Assembly: GCA_959027945.1 (NCBI GenBank)
Contig: CAUFRO010000029.1
Span: 1 to 26,909 of the forward strand
Origin: an uncultured Collinsella sp.
GTDB taxonomy: Bacteria; Actinomycetota; Coriobacteriia; Coriobacteriales; Coriobacteriaceae
Direction of reading: 5' to 3'
DNA length: 26,909 bases
In this document: one piece after another, positions 7,149-15,701 of the stretch
Numbering within the stretch: position 1 is the first letter of the stretch
How the letters are laid out: the number at the start of each line of letters is the position of its first letter
Notes under the pieces: model-generated
What the model saw: the letters and a program-made list of their open reading frames with translations, nothing else
Database searches by the model: none
Told to the model about the DNA's origin: nothing
Position numbers and translations under genes: made by a program

Positions 7149-8267
7149 CTACTGTGCGGCCGGAACGTCATCAGGGTGCGGGTTGTCGCCGTAGGTGCGC
7201 TGATACGTCAGCACGCGCCAGACCAGCAGGAGGCCGCCAATCTTAAAGTAATGCTTAAACGTATTGAGCTTGCCCGGCTTCTTAAAGTCAAAGCGCGAAT
7301 CGATATAAGCACGGGGCGACTTGACCATCAGGCGCAAGTCGGTCTCGCCGCGCGGATCGAACAGCGACAGGTCAAAGCGACCAGCATCCCAATCGGCCTT
7401 GAGCTCGGGAGAGGCCTTCTCCCAAAACTGCTCGCGCAACTCGTCAATCAGACGCTCGTCATTCCAGCGGTACGTATCGACCTTCATGCGCATTAAAATG
7501 CCCTGGAGCTGAGCCTTGAGCTCGAGACGCTCGTCCAAAAAACGTTGCATCTCGGCATATTCGTCGCATACGCAAAACACCTTGTTGGGCGAATTAACGG
7601 AGCTCTTCTCGTTATCCTGGCGATAGCACAAAATGGGGTCCGCAATAAACGCGGCACGCTCGGCGCAAGCCCAAACCTTAAAGTTAAAGCCTGCGTCCTG
7701 ATACGAGGCGCCCGGCGTGGGAAGGAACCGAATCTGATTGTCATTAAGGAACTCGCGCCGATAGATAGCCGACCAGATGGAAGGCTTGCGGTAGAAGATG
7801 CCCGGGCGATCGACGGGGCGATACGCGGCGCCCGTCATATGCTCGTCGATAATCCCAAACAGCTCGCGACGCTCGCTGGGCGTGGACCAATACAGGTAAA
7901 AGTCGCCCTTCACCACATCGGCATGCTCGGCATCGGCCTTGGCGACGAGCTTTTGCAGCGAATCCTCAAACATGAAGTCGTCGGACTCCAGAATGCCCAC
8001 GTACTCGCCGCGTGCCATCTCCAGGCCGCGGTTCATCGAGTCGCCGTAGCCGCTGTTGGCCTTGTCGATCATCTTGACGCGCCCATCGCGCTCCATGTAC
8101 TCGCGGATGATATCCGGCGAGCTATCGGTGGAACCGTCATTGATGCAGATGATCTCGATGTCCTCGAGCGTCTGCGCCACGGCGGAATCGAGGCACTCGC
8201 GCAGGTAGCGTTCGACATTGCAAATGGGAACAAGCAGCGAAACTTTAGGGGTATCAGAGTTCTGCAA
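7149..8267 (-). CDS. GT2 family glycosyltransferase (paralogue pair, copy 1)
   Basis: A 372-residue GT2 enzyme. Its start is a TTG at 8267 with a near-perfect AGGAGGT 4 to 5 nt upstream. Motifs: VSLLVPICNVERYLRECLDS, INDGSTDSS at 42-50, NSGYGDSMNRG and ESDD at 94-97, then an acceptor region with PGASYQDAGFNFKV and the YRQDNEKSSVNS segment. The protein is a close paralogue of the gene at 9389-10492, sharing most of the first 100 residues and the same C-terminal layout; a 67-bp stretch is identical in DNA. The two probably transfer related sugars or to related acceptors. A 74-nt gap separates it from the upstream gene, the longest within the operon, so an internal promoter is possible. Confidence 0.9.
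   Translation of the reverse strand: MQNSDTPKVSLLVPICNVERYLRECLDSAVAQTLEDIEIICINDGSTDSSPDIIREYMERDGRVKMIDKANSGYGDSMNRGLEMARGEYVGILESDDFMFEDSLQKLVAKADAEHADVVKGDFYLYWSTPSERRELFGIIDEHMTGAAYRPVDRPGIFYRKPSIWSAIYRREFLNDNQIRFLPTPGASYQDAGFNFKVWACAERAAFIADPILCYRQDNEKSSVNSPNKVFCVCDEYAEMQRFLDERLELKAQLQGILMRMKVDTYRWNDERLIDELREQFWEKASPELKADWDAGRFDLSLFDPRGETDLRLMVKSPRAYIDSRFDFKKPGKLNTFKHYFKIGGLLLVWRVLTYQRTYGDNPHPDDVPAAQ
8030..8096 (-). repeat. 67-bp tract identical to 10249-10315
   Basis: This tract inside the GT gene 7149-8267 is identical, base for base by eye, to 10249-10315 inside the paralogue. It encodes the RDGRVKMIDKANSGYGDSMN region. Synonymous positions are also identical, which points to a recent duplication or gene conversion rather than only protein-level constraint. 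Confidence 0.8.
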
Positions 8268-8341
8268 GAGAACCTCCTGTTGAATAGCGTGTAACAGGGT
8301 TATTTTAGCAGCCGAGTTGCGGCGGGCGGCAGCGCTTGGAA

Positions 8342-9382
8342 TTAGATAAAGCGCTCCAGGCAGGCTTTGAGACCACGAGTCGAAAGATAGAACAGCGTGG
8401 CATCTGCTATCGAAACACCCGAGGTCGCCGCAACGAGCTTGTGGGCAACACGGCGAACGGCGCCCTTAGCGGGCATATCCGCCCACTTCGTTCCCAAAAA
8501 CGTCGCGAGGTCCATGTTGACGCGAGCCGCCACGCGATGGAAGTCATCGGCATCCAAGCGCGCCAGGTCGAACACAATTAGGTCCAAAAACCAAGTTATC
8601 AGCTCGCCGGGACACAGGTCCAAAAGACCGTAGGCCGCCCAGTCCTCCAAGACCTCCTCGAGCATCCTCATGTGGGCGTCAAGCTTTTTGGCACGAGCCT
8701 CGGCACTGTTGAACTCGTGCGTCGCCGATTCGCTCTCCATCACGTAGTGGTAGAACTTGTCCGGCATGACGACGGTCCTGCGGGCAAGCGCATAAGCCGC
8801 AAATTGGAAGACGACGTCCTCGCCCAAAGCCAAACCGGGGGCGAAGCGAATGTCTTCGCGATTGAGCAGCTCGCGCGAAAAGGCCGCACGGCAAGCATAG
8901 GGCTGCGCATTCGAATGGAACAGCAGTTGGGGATCACGGGCGCCGAAAGTACCAGCTTTGGGGCTCATGAGTTGCCGGACGCGTCTGGGGGCAGCATCGG
9001 CTGGTTCACAGACGCCGCCAAAAACGGCGGCCTCGGCATCCGCAGACTCCATGGCATGCAGCACGCACTCGACCGTCTGGGCATCGATGTAATCGTCGGC
9101 GTCCACAAAAAAGACGGTCTCGCCCTCGGCGACATCGATACCGGCATTTCGAGCACACGAGACACCCGCGTTTTCCTGGTCAATCACCAGTACGCGATCG
9201 TCGGCCTGCGAGATCTGGCGCAACACGTTCAACGAATCATCAGTCGAACCGTCGTTGACACACACAACCTGAATCGAGCGCTCGGACTGGACCAACAGCG
9301 AATCGAGGCATCGCTGAATGGAGCGCGCAGAGTTGTAAACGGGGACAACAATGGTAGCTTTAGGACACGAGGCCTCTCCCAT
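8342..9382 (-). CDS. GT2 family glycosyltransferase
   Basis: A 346-residue GT2 enzyme with ATG start at 9382 and a GGGGGTAGG Shine-Dalgarno-like stretch before it that overlaps the stop of the upstream gene (6-nt gap). Motifs: ATIVVPVYNSARSIQRCLDS, VNDGSTDDS at 42-50, NAGVSCARNAG and DADD at 94-97. The C-terminal region with ALGEDVVFQFAAYAL corresponds to the ED-containing acceptor segment of polysaccharide GTs and resembles the 6069-7136 enzyme more than the 7149/9389 pair. Together with its neighbours it forms a minus-strand operon for a surface polysaccharide; the specific linkage is unknown. Confidence 0.88.
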   Translation of the reverse strand: MGEASCPKATIVVPVYNSARSIQRCLDSLLVQSERSIQVVCVNDGSTDDSLNVLRQISQADDRVLVIDQENAGVSCARNAGIDVAEGETVFFVDADDYIDAQTVECVLHAMESADAEAAVFGGVCEPADAAPRRVRQLMSPKAGTFGARDPQLLFHSNAQPYACRAAFSRELLNREDIRFAPGLALGEDVVFQFAAYALARRTVVMPDKFYHYVMESESATHEFNSAEARAKKLDAHMRMLEEVLEDWAAYGLLDLCPGELITWFLDLIVFDLARLDADDFHRVAARVNMDLATFLGTKWADMPAKGAVRRVAHKLVAATSGVSIADATLFYLSTRGLKACLERFI

Positions 9383-9388
9383 GCCGAC

Positions 9389-10492
9389 CTACCCCCTCAG
9401 CGATTCGATGAGGAAGGCGGCGACCACACCTGGGCCTCCAACCGAGGCGTAATACTTAGCACGACCCAAGGCACCATCCGTCGCAAAACTCGGATGCTCG
9501 TCAACCCAGCCCTCAGGATCTTTGAGGATGGCAGCGAGATTCGCGCGCTTCCACGGCTTGAGGTCGTCAAGCGAAAACTCACCCGCGTCCAAGGCCGCCT
9601 GAAATTCCTTGGCCATCTGCACCAGGAACTCCTTATAGAACTTAGGCGCCAGGCGCACGTAGTTCCACATGTACGAATCGTACTTAATGAGCTGATTGAA
9701 CTTGAGCATGCGCGCGACATCGCCGCTTACGTGGTCGCGGGCATAATCCTCACGAATCCAACGCTCAATCTCGGCATACTCGGTATTGACGCAAAAGACC
9801 TTAGCCGAAGAATTGACCGAGGAATTCTCGTTGTCCTGGCGATACGACAACACGGCATCATGCAGATAAACAGCCTTATCGGCGCACGCGATCACCTTAA
9901 AGGCGAATGACGTGTCCTGAAAGGATGCCCCCGGAGTCGGCAGGAACGTAATGCCATTGCGCTCAAGAAAATCGCGACGGTACACGGCCGACCAAATCGA
10001 CGGCTTTTGCTTAAAGAACTGCGTCGTGTCGCTCGGGTGCACCGGCTTGCCGCAGTCCTTGGCCTTAAACATCTCGTGCAGCGAACGGCGCTCCTCGGGC
10101 TTAGACCAGTAGAAATCAAAGTTCGCCTTCGCAAAGTCGGCATTATTGCTATCGGCGGCCGAGACAAGCTTTTCGAGTGCGTCGGACGCCATAAAGTCAT
10201 CGGACTCCAAGATGCCAACGTACTTGCCACGCGCCATCTCCAGACCGTGGTTCATCGAGTCGCCGTAGCCGCTGTTGGCCTTGTCGATCATCTTGACGCG
10301 CCCATCGCGCTCCATATACTCGCGGATAATCGCCGGCGAGTTATCGGTCGACCCGTCGTTAATGCAGATGATCTCAATATCCTTGAGCGTCTGCGCCAGG
10401 GCGGAATCAAGACACTCGCGCAGGTAGCGCTGAACATTGTAAATGGGAATAAGCAGCGACAGAACAGGGCTGCCAGAGGCGTTAGTAGACAA
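9389..10492 (-). CDS. GT2 family glycosyltransferase (paralogue pair, copy 2)
   Basis: A 367-residue GT2 enzyme, first gene of the operon. The start is TTG at 10492; AAGGAG stands 5 nt upstream, and no better ATG exists in frame before the conserved fold. Motifs: LSLLIPIYNVQRYLRECLDS, INDGSTDNS at 44-52, NSGYGDSMNHG and ESDD at 96-99, followed by PGASFQDTSFAFKV and YRQDNENSSVNSS. It is the close paralogue of 7149-8267. Order in the operon is paralogue, GT2, paralogue, GT2, double GT2, suggesting an ancestral two-gene block was duplicated. A promoter candidate is at 10557-10586. Confidence 0.9.
   Translation of the reverse strand: MSTNASGSPVLSLLIPIYNVQRYLRECLDSALAQTLKDIEIICINDGSTDNSPAIIREYMERDGRVKMIDKANSGYGDSMNHGLEMARGKYVGILESDDFMASDALEKLVSAADSNNADFAKANFDFYWSKPEERRSLHEMFKAKDCGKPVHPSDTTQFFKQKPSIWSAVYRRDFLERNGITFLPTPGASFQDTSFAFKVIACADKAVYLHDAVLSYRQDNENSSVNSSAKVFCVNTEYAEIERWIREDYARDHVSGDVARMLKFNQLIKYDSYMWNYVRLAPKFYKEFLVQMAKEFQAALDAGEFSLDDLKPWKRANLAAILKDPEGWVDEHPSFATDGALGRAKYYASVGGPGVVAAFLIESLRG
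10249..10315 (-). repeat. 67-bp tract identical to 8030-8096
   Basis: Partner of the tract at 8030-8096; see there. Sequence on either side drifts, with scattered differences, so the identity is confined to this segment. Confidence 0.8.
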
Positions 10493-10556
10493 ATGTGCTC
10501 CTTAGGAAATACCTGTCGTTTCATGGTATCAAAGGGTCAGCGCGCCAGCGGGCGTT

Positions 10557-10586
10557 TATATAATCTATGGAGCCTCTTGCGGGCAA
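10557..10586 (-). promoter_or_regulatory. Candidate promoter of the glycosyltransferase operon
   Basis: Read on the minus strand, TTGCCC (10586-10581) and TATATA (10562-10557) are 18 nt apart, about 65 nt upstream of the TTG start at 10492. The location fits the head of the operon. Only by-eye sigma-70-type matching supports it. Confidence 0.4.
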
Positions 10587-10642
10587 AGCGGCCCCACGTC
10601 ATGCGGCGGGCCCATGGCAGGTTCCTGCGTTTTATTCAAAGC

Positions 10643-10673
10643 TTGCCGCCAAGGTGCGCCGAGCCTTTACAAT
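10643..10673 (+). promoter_or_regulatory. Candidate promoter of the divergent GT2 gene
   Basis: TACAAT (10668-10673) is a good -10 hexamer; the best -35, TTGCCG (10643-10648), is 19 nt away, longer than ideal. It lies about 75 nt upstream of the ATG at 10748. Confidence 0.3.
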
Positions 10674-10747
10674 AGGACAGTCCCAAGGACGTATTCGATA
10701 GCTTCCGCGCTGCACTCACCCGCCGCGCGTGAAAGGATATATTCCCC

Positions 10748-11767
10748 ATGACTTCCACCCTTCCCGCCCCCATCGATAAGCTCGCCATCGTTGTCGTTAC
10801 GTACAAGCGCCAGAAGCTCTTGGCCAACCTGTTCGACTCCATGGCCGAGCTCACGGCAACGCCTTGGCGCATCGTGATTGTCGATAACGAGAATTCGCGC
10901 GAGACCGAGGCCATGTGCACCGCATTTAACGAGCGCTTGGCCAAGCTGTGGGGTATCGACACCGATCAGCCTGATGCGAAGGGTGGCACCGACCGCGTTA
11001 TCTACGCGCCCCAGCTCGAAAACGGCGGCGGTGCGGGCGGCTTCTCCGCCGGCACTAAATGCGCCTACGGCTTGGGGGCCCAGTGGTTCTGGGTCATGGA
11101 CGACGACGTGCTCGTCATCCCCGAAGGCATCGAGCGCTTGGCCAAGTGGACCGACCGCTACGACGTCATCCAGGGTTCGCGCCTGGACTTTGACGGCGGC
11201 GCTTTCTTTTGGCAATACCAACTCATCCTTTCGCTCGGCATTCCCAACCCTGTCGCCAAGTGGGACCTGGGACCCGAGGGCTACCGCGCCATGAACCAGC
11301 TATGCTTTGAGGGCGGCATGTTCTCGCGCCGCGTGGTCGACAAGATCGGCCTGCCCGATGCGCGATTCTTCATCTACGGCGACGATGCCTGCTATGGTTA
11401 CGTGGCCAGCCAGCACTTCCCCGCCGCCGTTGTGGCCGACGTGGTGCTCAAGCGCGCCCGCGCCGTCTCTAACTGGGATATCGCCGGCAAGCGCCAGCTT
11501 AACTCTACGAGCGACACCAACCGCTACTACATCATGCGCAACCGAGGCTTCCTCGCTCGCTATATGCAGATCTACGGTGACTACCACCCCATGCTGTTCC
11601 GCCTGGGCAATGCCGCGACCTTCTGCAAGGAATTCATTCGCCTGGCTGCGGTCGATAAGTGCTATAAGACCGGTATTCCGGCGCTGCGCCGTGGCATGAA
11701 AGACGCCCGCAAGATCATCAAGGATCCCAACTGGAAGCCCATGCCACCCATGAAGGACACCGAGTAA
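10748..11767 (+). CDS. GT2 glycosyltransferase, galactofuranosyl/rhamnosyl type
   Basis: A 339-residue enzyme divergent from the glycosyltransferase operon. LAIVVVTYKRQKLLANLFDS opens the GT-A fold, IVIVDNENS follows, and the ENGGGAGGFSAG signature (91-102) with the acidic WVMDDD triad (D118-D120) is characteristic of GlfT-like galactofuranosyltransferases and dTDP-rhamnosyl transferases (WcaA/GlfT2 group of GT2). The late segment DARFFIYGDDACYGYV carries a second acidic pair and the conserved region of the family. It is likely cytosolic and membrane-associated, acting on the same polysaccharide as the neighbouring operon. GAAAGGA precedes the ATG by about 10 nt. Which of the two sugars it transfers cannot be decided from sequence. 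Its end faces the convergent gene 24 nt away with no clear terminator. Confidence 0.87.
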   Translation: MTSTLPAPIDKLAIVVVTYKRQKLLANLFDSMAELTATPWRIVIVDNENSRETEAMCTAFNERLAKLWGIDTDQPDAKGGTDRVIYAPQLENGGGAGGFSAGTKCAYGLGAQWFWVMDDDVLVIPEGIERLAKWTDRYDVIQGSRLDFDGGAFFWQYQLILSLGIPNPVAKWDLGPEGYRAMNQLCFEGGMFSRRVVDKIGLPDARFFIYGDDACYGYVASQHFPAAVVADVVLKRARAVSNWDIAGKRQLNSTSDTNRYYIMRNRGFLARYMQIYGDYHPMLFRLGNAATFCKEFIRLAAVDKCYKTGIPALRRGMKDARKIIKDPNWKPMPPMKDTE

Positions 11768-11791
11768 CGGAAGCCGGAAACACCTCAGCGC

Positions 11792-13588
11792 TTAAAGCCG
11801 CTGGTACACCGTAGCCACATGCTGTCCATCAAACCCAAACCCCCAGCGCATGCGGCCAACGCCGGGTCGCGGCACACGGATTTCGTCGATGCCGTCGCGC
11901 TCTATGTCGAGCAGCGCCTGCACGGCCAGCAATTCTAGGCCCAGCGCATCCACACCGGGGTCATACATCATGTTGATCGTTATCAGCGGACGTTCATCGA
12001 GCATACCGATCGTATCGGCTATGTCGAACGCGGCGCCCGTAGGAAAAACCTGGATGTCCCAGCGATCCGCGCCACACTTTCGCCTCGAAGCAGGATTGGC
12101 ATAGCCCGGCAATCCAAAGCAGAGTCCTTGCAAGAGTAGGTGATATGGCAGCGGTGTATCTGGGTCGGTCGCACCGATTCCCGCATCTCCCAAGATGCGG
12201 CTTAGCGCCCGCCTCACGGTATCCTCGTTCCCATGGCACAGCCCGTCGCGAAACGCATCGACGTCTCGAATGTCTTCTGCAGCGCACTCAAACCACTCAA
12301 TAATCACTAGACGCAAGGCCTGGCGAAGCTCGTTATTGGGCAATCGCAAAGCACGGAAGCGATCGCCATGCTCTGGCTCCTCAGTCATATCCGTCGTGAG
12401 AAAACCGGACAGATACAGCGCTGTCCACATGCCATCGTCAGGCGAGACATCTGGCTCTGCAGTGCCCAAACAAAGCGGGGCCTCAGCGCACCCATGGGCC
12501 TCGAGCAAATCAAACAAGACCGAAAGGCGATCGAGATTCCACCCGGCAACTACCCTACTCAGGCAATCGGCATATCCATACAGATCGGCACGCACAGGCG
12601 CCGTGCAGCCTCGGCCCAGAAAACCGATCACACGCTCTGGACTCGAGCAATAGGCCCTGCCAAACCGATACCCCTCGAGCCATTCACGCGCATCATTCAG
12701 GTATTCCTCGCGCCCAGCATGATTCAAAAGAGCCTCGACCTCGGCATCCGAAAAACCGAACCAACGGTCACACCAGGTCGAAAGCGGCGTCGTCAGACAA
12801 TACGAGCAGCCATGCAAAGAAAGCGCCGCTTCGGCAGGGCCGGGACGCTCCCCCATCAAACACGTCAGCCGCAACGAATCGCGCGCAGTGGCAATGGCGT
12901 CGAACAGCGCACGGTCAAGTAGTTCTGCCGGATCGGCGTTGGAAGCGTCCCTCGCGCTCGCACGGCGAGACCACGCCGCATCGTACCCATCAACGAGCAA
13001 TACAACCTGCTCATCGCAGGCAATCTCCAGCAGCTCTATGAGCACACCGAGCACCGAGTCAACCTCGTCCGCGCTCGCCACGCCACGCGCGACACGTTCG
13101 ATGTGACGCACCTTATCTCGAGCTAAATCCGGAGCCTCCAAGAGCGCCAACAAGCGAGCGCACTCGCCCGAAAGGGCATCGCGCACGACGCCGGCAACAG
13201 CGGGGCCACGCCTCCCAGCGCCAGAAAAGTCCAGCGATATCACCGGATAGCAAGCATACTCATCCCGATAGCGCCCGCCGTTCGCATCCCAAATCTGAGC
13301 ATCGGCAAACAAACGCTGACCAGAGCGACCGACCGCTGGACGCTCCAGAAAAGCCCTGAGCATCGACAAGTTCATGCTCTTGCCAAAACCCTCGGGTCGA
13401 CAGCACACCACAACGGACGCGTCGCAGTCCAACACATCGGCAATAAACATGGTCTTGTCAACCAGCATGCAACGACCAATGGCATCGGCAAAATCATGCA
13501 CACCGACCGGCAAAACTGCATCATCGACATGGTTGACAAGCCGTACGCCAAAAGTATCGTCACTGTTGCAATACTCCTGTTCAGACAC
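11792..13588 (-). CDS. AAA-ATPase/PD-(D/E)XK family protein, nuclease probably inactive
   Basis: A 598-residue protein starting at GTG (13588), with AGAGAGAAG about 6 nt upstream. The N-terminus matches the predicted AAA-ATPase family (Pfam AAA-ATPase_like, PF09820): a VDKTMFIADVL segment near 43-53, then the diverged P-loop RPEGFGKSMNLSML starting at 64, and a strand VVLLVDGYDAAW for Walker B. In this family the C-terminus is a PD-(D/E)XK domain (DUF1703, PF08011) in which GR-D-I and E-x-K carry the active site. Here the aspartate strand is kept (DRWDIQVF), but the E-x-K strand reads ITINMMYD, without the Glu or Lys. The nuclease looks dead. Function of the family is unknown; it is often multicopy in gut anaerobes. 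The protein is unusually Cys- and Asp-rich. Confidence 0.78.
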   Translation of the reverse strand: MSEQEYCNSDDTFGVRLVNHVDDAVLPVGVHDFADAIGRCMLVDKTMFIADVLDCDASVVVCCRPEGFGKSMNLSMLRAFLERPAVGRSGQRLFADAQIWDANGGRYRDEYACYPVISLDFSGAGRRGPAVAGVVRDALSGECARLLALLEAPDLARDKVRHIERVARGVASADEVDSVLGVLIELLEIACDEQVVLLVDGYDAAWSRRASARDASNADPAELLDRALFDAIATARDSLRLTCLMGERPGPAEAALSLHGCSYCLTTPLSTWCDRWFGFSDAEVEALLNHAGREEYLNDAREWLEGYRFGRAYCSSPERVIGFLGRGCTAPVRADLYGYADCLSRVVAGWNLDRLSVLFDLLEAHGCAEAPLCLGTAEPDVSPDDGMWTALYLSGFLTTDMTEEPEHGDRFRALRLPNNELRQALRLVIIEWFECAAEDIRDVDAFRDGLCHGNEDTVRRALSRILGDAGIGATDPDTPLPYHLLLQGLCFGLPGYANPASRRKCGADRWDIQVFPTGAAFDIADTIGMLDERPLITINMMYDPGVDALGLELLAVQALLDIERDGIDEIRVPRPGVGRMRWGFGFDGQHVATVYQRL

Positions 13589-13718
13589 CGTAACTTCTCT
13601 CTAAAACGCAGCACGAAGCCCATTGTAGCGAGCAGTTCAAGTGCAACGCTGGATCCGTGCAAAGGCATCGGGCAACGGTAGGAACAAAGGCCTTGAGGGG
13701 GCATAACAAATCGTTGTG

Positions 13719-13758
13719 CAACAAAATGGGGCCCGATGCAACTGCACCGGCCCCCATT
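13719..13758 (-). terminator. Rho-independent terminator of the surface protein gene
   Basis: On the minus strand AATGGGGGCCGGTGCA (13758-13743) pairs with TGCATCGGGCCCCATT (13740-13725) over 16 positions with one mismatch and one wobble, a 2-nt loop, and a TTTGTTG tail. It lies 34 nt after the stop of the gene at 13792-15573. Confidence 0.85.
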
Positions 13759-13791
13759 GCGAATCTTTAGTTGTCGGGCAACCGAAAGGGA

Positions 13792-15573
13792 CTACTCCTC
13801 GGAGTCGTTCTGCCCAGCAGCCTTCTTTTGCTGATCGAGCTTATGCTTGCCACTCACAATAGACGTGGCACCCAGCGTGGCCAAGCTTGCACTGGCAAGG
13901 CTCGCCATCACAATCAAGTCGCCCGTCTTGGGCATGTTGCCGCCCGAGGACTTAGTCGTTGTAGTCGTCGTGGTCGTGGTGGTCACCGTTTTGGAGTCAT
14001 TTTGCTCCTGGACCTGGTTGTCAGCACCGCTCTTGTCGTCGTCTTCGGACTGTTTCTTTTCGCCCCCGGCCTTGCTCTCGTCCTTCTTCTGACCGGACTT
14101 GTCGCCCTTCTCATCAGAGCTAGGACCCTTATCGGATTCAGCCTTCTCGGAAGCCTTGTCCTTGGAGTCGCCCTTTGCGGCTTCGGTCTTTTCCGTGGAA
14201 ACCTGATCAGAGTTGTCCTTGTTCTGGGCCGAGCCGTTATTGACGCCAGCCATCAGCGAAGAACCCAGCGTAGAACCAAGCTGCTCGGAGAAAGAAGGCT
14301 TCTTGTCCGGCGAAGCAACGGGAGCGTCCGGCGCCTTATTCGAGTCGTCCTTGGAAGCATCGGAATCAGGGGTCGTGTCAGAGCCGGAGCCGTTGTTAGA
14401 GCCGGTGTCAACGGACGAATCGCTCGAGCCGGTAGATGAGTTAGAGGTGCCAGCGTCGGTCGAACCAGAAGCGTCGCTGTCCGTATTGCCGGCAGAGCTT
14501 GAAGGCGAATCGCTCGCAGCAGAGCCGTTCGAATCGGAGCCGTTCGAGGTAGAGCCGTCGTTGGTAGTGCCACCAGCAGAGCCATTACCGTCAGCATCGG
14601 TCGAGGGCGCATCCATCCTGTCATCGTTGGCATCGTCACTCGAGCCGTCATTCGAATCAGGTGTCGGCGAGGGCGCCGGCGCAGGCTCGGGCTGCACGGG
14701 CGTCGCAGCGGCAGCGGCCTCGTCCTCGGCGATATAAACCAAGCAGTCCTTCAGCTCGTTGCGGTAGCGGTTCTTCCAGCCCTCATGATACTGGGGCTGA
14801 CTTGAAAACTTGGTGGCGACATTGTTGACCACGCTATTGGAGAGCGCCGTCGCAAACTCGCGGTCGGACATATCGTTGGAAAGATTCGCCCAGCGGAAGA
14901 AGTCTCTGCAGCCACCGGTACCGCACATGTTGGTGATGCTCCACACCATGCCCTTGACGCAATCGGCGCGGCCGGAGATGTCAATGCCAAGAGCGCTCTT
15001 GAGCCACGCCTCGGTCACCGCATAGTACGAGTTGTACGCATAAGCGTCCTGAAGCGCCGAGAACTCGACAGGATCGGTGTTATAAGCGCCCTGGAAGGCC
15101 TCCTGCGCAATACGGCCCAGCTCGGTAAGTTGGCCGTTCTCGTACATGGCATTCCTCGCGTTGGAAATCTCGCCGCCGCGATCAATCGCATCCTTGAGCA
15201 TGCTGTATTTTTCGGGGTTGTAGTTGTAGGCCTGCTTCATAAACGGAATGAGCGACCAACGACGGTCGAACTGGTAATAACCCAGCGCGTTATAGCCGTC
15301 ACCGTACGAAAAGCCCTGGTTGTAGTTGCCATGGCTCTCGTACTTGGTAAAGTACTTTATCTCGGGAGTCACGTTGACAAACGAAACGCCCTGGACCGAC
15401 CTCAGCACGCCCGAGAAGGACTGCTGGGTGTAAAGGCCCTTATCGATATCGGTGGCATCCGAGGCAACGCCCGGCGTGGGCTCCTCGGCAGCGGCGGGCG
15501 CGGGCGCGGTAACGGCGCCAAACGAAAGCGCCAGCGTCAGGCCCGCGACAATAGCAGAATGCTTGGGCTGCAT
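13792..15573 (-). CDS. Sortase-anchored, lysozyme-like secreted protein
   Basis: A 593-residue surface protein. The ATG at 15573 has GGGAGGA 5 nt upstream. Residues 1-29 are a signal peptide with cleavage likely after APAAA. A globular domain spans about 45-290: FTKYESHGNYNQGFSYGDGY and ALGYYQFDRRWSLIPF resemble lysozyme/transglycosylase- or chitosanase-like folds in which a Glu (here E79) precedes a G-YQF strand; a peptidoglycan-cleaving role is inferred, not proven. Four cysteines (in RADCVKG, NMCGTGGC and KDCLV) could form disulfides. Residues about 297-530 are a disordered Ser/Asp/Gly/Lys linker, then ten threonines in a row, the sortase motif MPKTG (547-551), a 21-residue hydrophobic segment and an unusually long 19-residue charged tail. 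It would be displayed on the cell wall. Alternative: an adhesin with a lysozyme-like fold. Confidence 0.8.
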   Translation of the reverse strand: MQPKHSAIVAGLTLALSFGAVTAPAPAAAEEPTPGVASDATDIDKGLYTQQSFSGVLRSVQGVSFVNVTPEIKYFTKYESHGNYNQGFSYGDGYNALGYYQFDRRWSLIPFMKQAYNYNPEKYSMLKDAIDRGGEISNARNAMYENGQLTELGRIAQEAFQGAYNTDPVEFSALQDAYAYNSYYAVTEAWLKSALGIDISGRADCVKGMVWSITNMCGTGGCRDFFRWANLSNDMSDREFATALSNSVVNNVATKFSSQPQYHEGWKNRYRNELKDCLVYIAEDEAAAAATPVQPEPAPAPSPTPDSNDGSSDDANDDRMDAPSTDADGNGSAGGTTNDGSTSNGSDSNGSAASDSPSSSAGNTDSDASGSTDAGTSNSSTGSSDSSVDTGSNNGSGSDTTPDSDASKDDSNKAPDAPVASPDKKPSFSEQLGSTLGSSLMAGVNNGSAQNKDNSDQVSTEKTEAAKGDSKDKASEKAESDKGPSSDEKGDKSGQKKDESKAGGEKKQSEDDDKSGADNQVQEQNDSKTVTTTTTTTTTTKSSGGNMPKTGDLIVMASLASASLATLGATSIVSGKHKLDQQKKAAGQNDSEE

Positions 15574-15643
15574 AAGATCCTCCCTGCATTGGTATAGTTA
15601 AAGTGCAGTTTGCAAAGATAGAAATAAGTATTGCAGCTCGCCC

Positions 15644-15659
15644 GTTGTTGCACAACAAC
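15644..15659. promoter_or_regulatory. 16-bp dyad upstream of the surface protein gene
   Basis: GTTGTTG and CAACAAC flank a CA centre, a perfect 7-bp dyad about 70 nt upstream of the ATG at 15573 and 43 nt past the end of the HepT-like gene. It could be an operator. The rest of this 128-bp gap shows no clear terminator; a poor -10 (TATACC) lies just before the ribosome binding site on the minus strand. Confidence 0.3.
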
Positions 15660-15701
15660 CCCTCGGTAAACGGCAACAACCCTCCGCGAAATCTTAAGGA
15701 A

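Noticed and set aside
5265..7496. 743-codon plus-strand open frame
   Set aside because: It lies antisense to three well-supported glycosyltransferase genes and arises from GC-biased third positions; product is His/Arg/Gln-rich without any recognisable fold.
11768..11791. CAGCG/CGCTG stem as a bidirectional terminator between convergent genes
   Set aside because: Only five base pairs, no T-tract, and it lies partly inside the end of the minus-strand gene.
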